Below, piece after piece: positions 62,140 to 64,000 of a stretch of 64,000 nt of DNA; positions within the stretch are counted from its first letter, which is position 1, and each line of letters opens with the position of its first letter. Below the pieces are notes generated by a model. The model was not told the DNA's origin. It searched no databases and saw nothing but the letters and a program-made list of their open reading frames with translations. Source of the stretch: Paenalicyclobacillus ferrooxydans (GTDB lineage: Bacteria; Bacillota; Bacilli; Alicyclobacillales; Alicyclobacillaceae). The position numbers and the translations under genes are program-made. Where the stretch lies: assembly GCF_001399675.1 (NCBI RefSeq), contig NZ_LJCO01000011.1, positions 62,001-126,000 on the forward strand. The letters run 5' to 3'.

Positions 62140-62892
62140 TTACTGAAACGACGTGTTCATTGCAGCGACCACCTCGTCGCGCTCGGACTTGTTTCGTGAG
62201 TCAGCCATCCGGTTCCAAGACTCCAACTGTGGGCCTTGGTGACCGGATGGTTCTTTTTGCTGGTAGTCTCCTTCGTTCGGTTGCGACCGAGTGGTTCCGT
62301 CCAATGGGCGCTGAGATGACAGATGCCGACCGGAATTCTCCTTGGTCTGATCAGAACCTTGGTGATGTATTGAAGCAAGGCTGCCGTTTACCTGACGATG
62401 TTCGTGCTGTTGGCCGTGGTGCTGAGCAGATATTTCATCCGCTGGTCCGTGATGGCTGTCATCTATTTTGGAATGCTTCATCTCACGGTTTGTGTTGGAC
62501 TTCGTCGTCTGGTTGTTCCGATTGCTGATGTTGTTCTCGTTTTGGGATTCAACAACGCCGCGAGTGTCCTTTATCCCGAACAGTTCCATGACGGGACACC
62601 AGCCGAGAATGCCCTCGGTCACTTTCATGGCCCCAAGTGCCATCAGGGCCCGACTACCGAGACTCGAATTGCGGCTTGAGACAGAGCTGCCGATGAGAAA
62701 GAGTCCGCTCGCTAGTCGGATGTAGCGGTCAAGCTTACCGATGTTCGGCTGCCACTCGGCTGAGGAGGTATGTGCCGTTTTCTGGTTCAAGCTTCTATGC
62801 TGCGATGTAGATGATTCGCCCGTGATTTCAGCGGTTCCTGTCATTTCAGCGTGCCCTGTTATTGCAGCGTTCCCTGTCATTGCAGCATTCAA
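62140..62892 (-). CDS. DUF2892 (YgaP-like) membrane protein with low-complexity extensions
   Basis: The 250-residue protein has a DUF2892 membrane domain at about residues 50-110 (NIGKLDRYIRLASGLFLIG to ILGWCPVMELFGI). Before it is a tandem 15-bp repeat encoding (A/G)xxTG units; after it about 135 hydrophilic residues rich in Gln, His, Asn and Ser. TTG 62892 lies eight bases after AAAGGAG. Function unknown. The tail is unlike the usual short family members. Confidence 0.7.
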   Translation of the reverse strand: MNAAMTGNAAITGHAEMTGTAEITGESSTSQHRSLNQKTAHTSSAEWQPNIGKLDRYIRLASGLFLIGSSVSSRNSSLGSRALMALGAMKVTEGILGWCPVMELFGIKDTRGVVESQNENNISNRNNQTTKSNTNREMKHSKIDDSHHGPADEISAQHHGQQHEHRQVNGSLASIHHQGSDQTKENSGRHLSSQRPLDGTTRSQPNEGDYQQKEPSGHQGPQLESWNRMADSRNKSERDEVVAAMNTSFQ

Positions 62893-63037
62893 GGAAAAAA
62901 CTCCTTTCTGATGGTCCATACTGGTGTTGGAAACACTTCCGCTCGGTTTTGTTGATTACAAGTTTTCCAGACATAGTATGTCCGAGCATCAGGTGACTAT
63001 GTTGGTTCATACCTTCTCGTCTACGGGTTGAGTTGTG

Positions 63038-63077
63038 TTTGACCTTTCTTGACTAATTGATGTTTGTGCATCATACT
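63038..63077 (+). promoter_or_regulatory. clpP promoter overlapped by CtsR-type operator
   Basis: The sequence TTTGACCTTTCTTGACT (63038-63054) is, on the opposite strand, AGTCAAGAAAGGTCAAA, matching the CtsR heptad repeat. -35 TTGACT (63049-63054), 17-bp spacer, -10 CATACT (63072-63077). Confidence 0.85.
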
Positions 63078-63138
63078 AGGGACGTACAAAATACTGATTG
63101 CTCGGACAGTCACGGTCCGTGCCAAGGAGGAACTTCGA

Positions 63139-63720
63139 ATGGGCTTGATTCCGTATGTTGTTGAACAAACCAGCCGTGGAGAACGCAGTTACGACATATA
63201 TTCCCGGCTGCTCAAGGACCGCATTATTTTTCTCGGCAGCGCAATTGACGATGAAGTGGCCAATGCTGTCGTTGCCCAGATGTTGTTCTTGGCAGCGGAA
63301 GATCCAGATAAGGATATCCAGATGTACATCAACAGCCCTGGTGGGTCTGTTTCAGCTGGACTAGCCATTTATGACACCATGCAACACATTAAGCCTGCGG
63401 TTTCGACCATCTGTGTGGGATTGGCGGCCAGCATGGGGGCAGTGCTGTTAACCGCTGGTGAAGCTGGCAAACGTTTCGCTCTGCCAAACTCAGAAATCAT
63501 GATTCATCAACCGCTCGGTGGAGCCCGTGGGCAAGCATCTGACATTCAAATCCATGCAGAACACATCCTAAAGACCAGACAACGGCTCAACAAGATTTTG
63601 AGCGACCGATCCGGTAAGCCCCTCGAACAGGTGGAAAAGGACACCGACCGTGACCGGTTTATGTCCGCGGAAGAAGCCAAGGCTTACGGGCTGATAGACG
63701 ATGTCATCGTTCGGAAGTAA
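63139..63720 (+). CDS. clpP: ATP-dependent Clp protease proteolytic subunit
   Basis: The 193-residue ClpP has the serine in [10 protein letters not shown] (about residue 97), histidine in IMIHQPLGG (about 122) and the aspartate in the C-terminal handle, plus the family opening [22 protein letters not shown]. It forms the 14-mer protease chamber used with ClpC or ClpX. ATG 63139 lies eight bases after AAGGAGG. It is controlled by a CtsR-type operator. Confidence 0.96.
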   Translation: MGLIPYVVEQTSRGERSYDIYSRLLKDRIIFLGSAIDDEVANAVVAQMLFLAAEDPDKDIQMYINSPGGSVSAGLAIYDTMQHIKPAVSTICVGLAASMGAVLLTAGEAGKRFALPNSEIMIHQPLGGARGQASDIQIHAEHILKTRQRLNKILSDRSGKPLEQVEKDTDRDRFMSAEEAKAYGLIDDVIVRK

Positions 63721-64000
63721 GAAAGACAACGACGATACCGAGGTCAATCGGATTTGGGACAGGTTACGTGCCGCAGGGAATGAGCGGGGATGGATATCGT
63801 TTGGTAAATATATGGACCTTGCTCTTTATGGCCCGGAGGGATATTACCAACGGGTCGTCCGCTTAGGCGGAGCAGGGTCCGATTTTTACACTGCAGCTCA
63901 GTTTCCGCTCTTCGGCATGACAATCGGACGATACATAAGTCAGCGATGGCAAGAGCGGGCTATGCCGGATGATGTGTTGCACATTGTCGAACTGGGACCG
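63701..64000 (+). CDS. MidA/DUF185-type SAM-dependent methyltransferase (3' truncated)
   Basis: A frame begins at ATG 63701, overlapping the end of clpP by 20 bases, and runs to the window edge (100 residues). The pattern [32 protein letters not shown] and the opening of a SAM-binding ELGP motif match the MidA/NDUFAF7 family of protein arginine methyltransferases. In mitochondria this family acts on respiratory complex I assembly; the bacterial role is unknown. A later start cannot be ruled out. Confidence 0.75.
   Translation, partial: MSSFGSKKDNDDTEVNRIWDRLRAAGNERGWISFGKYMDLALYGPEGYYQRVVRLGGAGSDFYTAAQFPLFGMTIGRYISQRWQERAMPDDVLHIVELGP

Overview
The window is chromosomal DNA from a spore-forming, GC-moderate Bacillota bacterium, most likely of the Alicyclobacillaceae or a close relative. 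This placement rests on Ger(x)C and GerAB germination genes, two YjcZ-like sporulation peptides, YlbF, IDEAL-domain, DUF1292, DUF1540 and DUF3055 proteins, ArgR-type and CtsR-type operators, frequent GTG and TTG starts behind strong Shine-Dalgarno sequences, and redox genes (fused ferredoxin-dependent 2-oxoacid oxidoreductase, molybdoenzymes) common in that group. No 16S rRNA or unique species marker is present, so the family is an inference. No prophage, transposase or CRISPR array was seen.

Layout. 1-2292: 3' end of a germination operon (Ger(x)C, small membrane protein, GerAB permease). 2380-7215: a complex iron-sulfur molybdoenzyme made of a fused FeS/NrfD membrane subunit and a cytoplasmic catalytic subunit resembling SoeABC or polysulfide reductase. 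7387-8157: a LysM-NlpC/P60 wall hydrolase, followed by a 135-bp palindromic repeat array. 9282-12020: small genes (lipoprotein, DUF1540, CoA-binding, YjcZ-like). 12365-17505: an FAD dehydrogenase, then a two-polypeptide pyruvate-type ferredoxin oxidoreductase. 17638-24345: a ThDP enzyme, a formate dehydrogenase with DUF1641 partner and a nine-tRNA cluster, bracketed by two copies of a tRNA-Asp/tRNA-Ile pair. 24793-32968: a second DUF1641 protein, an MFS transporter with a probable 5' frameshift, trpG-trpE, tRNA-Arg, signal peptidase I and a YedK-type protein. A second 135-bp-period array follows at 32975-33405.

33552-38238 (minus strand) is a complete BMP-type nucleoside ABC transporter. 38502-40173 holds two proteins sharing an unrecognised domain, one fused to a DUF1906 glycoside-hydrolase-like domain. 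40295-42527 has an amino-acid permease and a second CoA-binding/YjcZ-like pair. 42728-56752 is an arginine and nitrogen block: argC-argB-argD, a short ArgA-type acetylglutamate synthase divergent from gltB, argF-argG-argH with 4-nt overlaps, then aspartate kinase. ARG-box-like operators lie upstream of argC, between the acetyltransferase and gltB, and upstream of argF, so glutamate supply and arginine synthesis are probably co-regulated. argJ is absent from this cluster. 56919-64000 carries two tRNAs, DedA, small Bacilli-type proteins, an isochorismatase-like protein lacking its nucleophile, and clpP under a CtsR-type operator, followed by the start of a MidA-type methyltransferase.

The most unusual non-coding content is repetitive. 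Two arrays with the same 135-bp period and related CGACTTAAG palindromes both lie between convergent genes, and a 52-bp array carries 12-bp-arm palindromes with compensatory changes. Short 12-15 bp tandem repeats also recur inside genes and spacers across the window.
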